Shown here one piece after another: positions 11,577 to 14,110 of a stretch of DNA of 14,110 nt (position 1 is its first letter; the number at the start of each line of letters is the position of its first letter). Where the stretch lies: contig QHVY01000139.1 in NCBI GenBank assembly GCA_003223695.1, positions 1 to 14,110 on the forward strand. The letters run 5' to 3'. The stretch is from Acidobacteriota bacterium (GTDB taxonomy: Bacteria > Acidobacteriota > Thermoanaerobaculia > Gp7-AA8). A program made the position numbers and the translations under genes. The notes beneath the pieces were generated by a model that was not told the DNA's origin, did not search any database, and was given only the letters and a program-made list of their open reading frames with translations.

Positions 11577-14039
11577 TTACTGCCGCGCGGAGCGCCTGCG
11601 CGCTGGAGACGTGAAGGGATACATCGCCGTGATCGTGTAGCTCGCGTTTGAGCCGATCGTGCCCCCAGGCTCGAGCTTGATGACATTTGCGCCGCCCGGA
11701 GCTTGCAGCGTTCCGGTTGCTCCGGCCGCGATTGTCGTCTGCGCGCCGGTCGCAACGACTGTCATCTTGATCGCCGTGTCGGTCGCCGCCACGCTGACGC
11801 TTCCCGCGCCTGATGCTGCGAACTTGAAGTAATCCACATCGCTTGCTGAGCATAGGCGTCCCATCAGCGGAATGCCGCTCGCGAGCTGCGTGGCCGTGTC
11901 GGGCGTGTCATTCGGCTCATTCGCATCAGCGCATGCGGGAGCCGAGGTTCCGAGCGGCGCGTTAGCGATGAGGACGTAGCGCTGCGTCGGACCGCTGGCG
12001 ATCGTCGTTCCGTTGACCAGGACTTGATACGCTCCGGGCGCCGCGTTACTGATCTCAATCTCCTCGCTGTTATCGACGTGATTCGCGCCGCGAGTTGCGT
12101 TCGCACCCGGATTATTCGGATCGAGAACATACGGCAGCACCGTGTTGCCGCTCGGATCGATGATTTTCACATCGAGATCGTTGATGAGAGTCTTCTCGCA
12201 CGTTTCATCGGCTGCCGGGAGGGTCTCCGGATCGGTCCAGCCCAGGACGACGCGGACGTTTTGGGTCGAGCTGAGAAAAAACGTTGTCTGCACCTGTTGC
12301 CCCTGCGAGATGTCGCCGGTACGAATGCGCGAGCCGCTGTTGTTGTCGGCGATGATGAGGTCAACCGAGGCCTTCGCGTCCGCCAGACCGAAGCCGAACG
12401 TGTAGTCGGGCCCGGGATTGCCGAGATCATCGGCCCCGGCGATCAAAAGAGTCTTCAGTTGCTGCGGACTCGGATTTTGTCCGCCGAATGTTTTCCGCCA
12501 CTGCTCGACGAGGAGAGCTGAGATGCCGGTGATGACCGGACTGGACATCGACGTTCCCTGCAGACGGCCGTAACTCGAACCGGGCAAGGTCGAATATTGT
12601 GCGACGCCCTTGGCGACGATCTCAGGCTTCACGCGACCGTCGCGCGCGGGGCCGCGGGAGCTGAACCCGGCGATGAACCCTTGAGCGTTGACAGCGCCGA
12701 CTGAGATGACGTTCTTCACCGCGGCAATCAAGCCGATCGTGAAGTACGGTCCGTAGGTCGGATGTTTCGTCGTCTCGCAATGAGGTTCGCCAGTCACCGA
12801 GCTCATTCCGGCTGTGCAGGTGCCGGTCGGGCAATCGGTACCTGAGCCATTCTGCGAGTAGCAGAAAATCTCGTTCTTGACCGTATTGCCGTTGTTGTCG
12901 GTGTGCTGATGCTGGAACCAGGGCCCACTCACTGGGTTTTGACCCTCACCAGCATCGTTTCCCGCCGAGTGGACGAAAAGCACCGATGTCTTTCTGGCCA
13001 TCGCGTCGTACGGCGAAGAGTCGAGCGCATCGTAACCGCCCAAAAGCTCGTCGTCGCCGGCCCACACTTCGAATTGACTGCTGCACTCGAGCGCACTGCA
13101 CCAGCCGAGGACGTAGCCCCAGGAGTTGTTGTCTGCGACGACCGACAGACTCGACAGCATGTTCTGTTTGTTGTCGAGAACCATGCCGATGTCATCGTTC
13201 GCATTGAAATCGTGAAGGGTGGCGGCGGGAGCCATTCCCTTTGCCTGAGGATCAATTCCCTGCGCGATCATTGTTCCGCTCACATGCGTCGGATGTTCCG
13301 CAACCGCGTCGGACACATGCGTCGTCAGCCGGCCACTGAATTCCGGATGGCTCGCGTCGGCTTTTCCGATATCGAAGATCGACAGAACGACGCCCGCCCC
13401 CGACAGGTTGTACGGCGCGGTGAAGAGCGGCGTCACATGCGACAGTTGCGCGGCGATCGCGTTGTCGGCTTTGATCGCCCGTCGCGGTCCGTAGATGCCG
13501 AACACGCGTTCATCGTCGGCGAGCTGCATGATTGCTGTCGATGGAATGCGCGCGGTGATGCCGTGTGGCAGATCGAAATCCGATTGAAGAGAACGCTCGA
13601 TCGTGCCTCCGGCCTGCTCGATCGCGCCCTGCGCATCTGCGAACGAGACATCGTCATGAAAAAGAATCCTCACATTCGTAAACGCGCGCGATTGCGCCGC
13701 CACGTGTAGCGCGGAGGGCGCGATCTTTTTCGCCGCGGAAAAATGCTCGACGTGGCGTACGCGCGGATCGCTCACGATCGCCTCGCCGCTTTCGGCGCGA
13801 ACGAGATATCGCGGTCCGGGCAGCACGCGCTGCACTTCGATGCCGCGCGCCGCGAGATCGGCGATGTCGCCCGTCGTCAGCACGTGCTCCGGCTGCACGA
13901 TGAAGTGTTGAAAAGCGGCGCTTCGCGCCGCGTTGTCGGTTGTCGGTTGTCGGTTGTCGGTTTGTGGGCGACCGACATCGGCAAAAAGGCCGGCTGTGGT
14001 GAGAACGAAAGCGAGAGAGGTTAGCAGTTTGCGCATCAT
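11577..14039 (-). CDS. secreted subtilisin-like serine protease (S8) with C-terminal PPC-type domain
   Basis: Exported serine protease, 820 residues from the chosen ATG. Signal peptide MMRKLLTSLAFVLTTAGLFA at 1-20. Residues about 40-190 are a propeptide-like region. Catalytic triad: Asp223 (SIFDIG), His252 (HPTHVSGT) and Ser497 (GTSMSSP), with the oxyanion Asn361 (SAGND). A Cys-containing insert lies about 393-423. Residues about 570-695 form a beta-rich domain (VRVVLGWTDPE, NDLDVKIIDPSG), and about 705-806 a PPC-type domain (EPNDTPDTATQL, DVDYFKF). The last ten residues are basic (SPARRRSARQ). ATG 14039 is chosen because it begins the signal peptide; the frame is open to 14090, but that part is repeat sequence. 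No good ribosome binding site is visible. Repeat DNA also encodes residues about 26-40. Substrate is unknown. Confidence 0.9.
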   Translation of the reverse strand: MMRKLLTSLAFVLTTAGLFADVGRPQTDNRQPTTDNAARSAAFQHFIVQPEHVLTTGDIADLAARGIEVQRVLPGPRYLVRAESGEAIVSDPRVRHVEHFSAAKKIAPSALHVAAQSRAFTNVRILFHDDVSFADAQGAIEQAGGTIERSLQSDFDLPHGITARIPSTAIMQLADDERVFGIYGPRRAIKADNAIAAQLSHVTPLFTAPYNLSGAGVVLSIFDIGKADASHPEFSGRLTTHVSDAVAEHPTHVSGTMIAQGIDPQAKGMAPAATLHDFNANDDIGMVLDNKQNMLSSLSVVADNNSWGYVLGWCSALECSSQFEVWAGDDELLGGYDALDSSPYDAMARKTSVLFVHSAGNDAGEGQNPVSGPWFQHQHTDNNGNTVKNEIFCYSQNGSGTDCPTGTCTAGMSSVTGEPHCETTKHPTYGPYFTIGLIAAVKNVISVGAVNAQGFIAGFSSRGPARDGRVKPEIVAKGVAQYSTLPGSSYGRLQGTSMSSPVITGISALLVEQWRKTFGGQNPSPQQLKTLLIAGADDLGNPGPDYTFGFGLADAKASVDLIIADNNSGSRIRTGDISQGQQVQTTFFLSSTQNVRVVLGWTDPETLPAADETCEKTLINDLDVKIIDPSGNTVLPYVLDPNNPGANATRGANHVDNSEEIEISNAAPGAYQVLVNGTTIASGPTQRYVLIANAPLGTSAPACADANEPNDTPDTATQLASGIPLMGRLCSASDVDYFKFAASGAGSVSVAATDTAIKMTVVATGAQTTIAAGATGTLQAPGGANVIKLEPGGTIGSNASYTITAMYPFTSPARRRSARQ
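13915..13959 (+). repeat. GC hairpin plus GTTGTCG heptads, inside the protease gene
   Basis: A perfect 7-bp hairpin with loop TTC (13915-13921 / 13925-13931) is followed directly by four GTTGTCG units (13932-13959) and a decayed fifth. It is translated on the minus strand as the DNRQPTTDNAAR stretch after the signal peptide. Confidence 0.85.
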
Positions 14040-14044
14040 TGAAT

Positions 14045-14110
14045 GCGGCTTCGCCGCGTTGTCAGTTGTCTGCAAACGGAGAACCGACAACTGAGAACCG
14101 ACAACCGACA
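14045..14110 (+). repeat. second copy of GC hairpin plus GTTGTC heptads, upstream of the protease start
   Basis: The hairpin GCGGC-TTC-GCCGC (14045-14057) is followed by GTTGTCA and GTTGTCT (14058-14071), then inverted CCGACAAC units (14084-14110) running to the window edge. It has the same order and loop as the copy at 13915-13959. It forms the 5' region of the protease gene, where no clear promoter is seen. Confidence 0.75.

Noticed and set aside
12903..13709. Long plus-strand open frame of 268 codons opposite the protease
   Set aside because: The minus strand holds a full S8 catalytic triad; the opposite frame has no recognisable motif or initiation site.
14040..14090. Earlier ATG for the protease (14090)
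   Set aside because: It would put a repeat-encoded polar stretch in front of a good signal peptide.

Overview
The window looks like a chromosomal segment of a GC-rich, Gram-negative-type soil or environmental bacterium, most likely Acidobacteriota. That is inferred from a GWxTD-domain secreted protein, a subtilisin with a C-terminal PPC-type domain, a HEAT / HD-GYP pair, and branched-chain acyl-CoA catabolism, all with short intergenic gaps crowded with small repeats. No RNA gene, transposase, phage gene or CRISPR array was seen.

Layout, left to right. (1) Positions 1-1420, minus strand: a small acidic protein followed by a GWxTD protein that is broken by an internal deletion with frameshift and runs off the left edge. 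(2) 1500-2474, plus: a BMP/PnrA-family lipoprotein, the binding protein of a nucleoside-type ABC importer. (3) 2688-5974, plus: a HEAT-repeat protein and an HD-GYP-type phosphohydrolase, adjacent and sharing a related N-terminal domain. (4) 6047-9211, plus: a fused double ABC ATPase and two BPD_transp_2 permeases, which with gene (2) make a complete importer of the BmpA-NupOPQ kind. (5) 9197-10599, minus: a biotin carboxylase gene broken by a second deletion/frameshift; its end overlaps the last permease gene tail to tail. (6) 10659-11447, minus: an enoyl-CoA hydratase of the methylglutaconyl-CoA hydratase type, which with (5) suggests leucine/isovalerate catabolism. (7) 11577-14039, minus: a secreted subtilisin-like protease.

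The most unusual content is the repeat layer. At least five small repeat types occupy nearly every gap and also enter genes: G-rich GGGTGGC heptads (also G-quadruplex motifs), GGACTGA/TCAGTCC heptads with a 36-bp higher-order unit, GC-hairpin plus GTTGTCG heptads, a 64-bp loopless CACAGAG palindrome, a 55-bp twin-hairpin element inside the ABC ATPase gene, and REP-like palindromes starting GTCATCCCGAGCG. These supply protein ends, a start region and possibly promoter parts.

A second theme is loss of short coding segments: two genes carry frameshifting deletions and the ABC ATPase lacks several loops in frame. Real reductive change and assembly error cannot be told apart from this sequence alone. 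Three genes also show a -10-like TANAAT box 6-8 bases before the start codon, suggesting leaderless transcripts.
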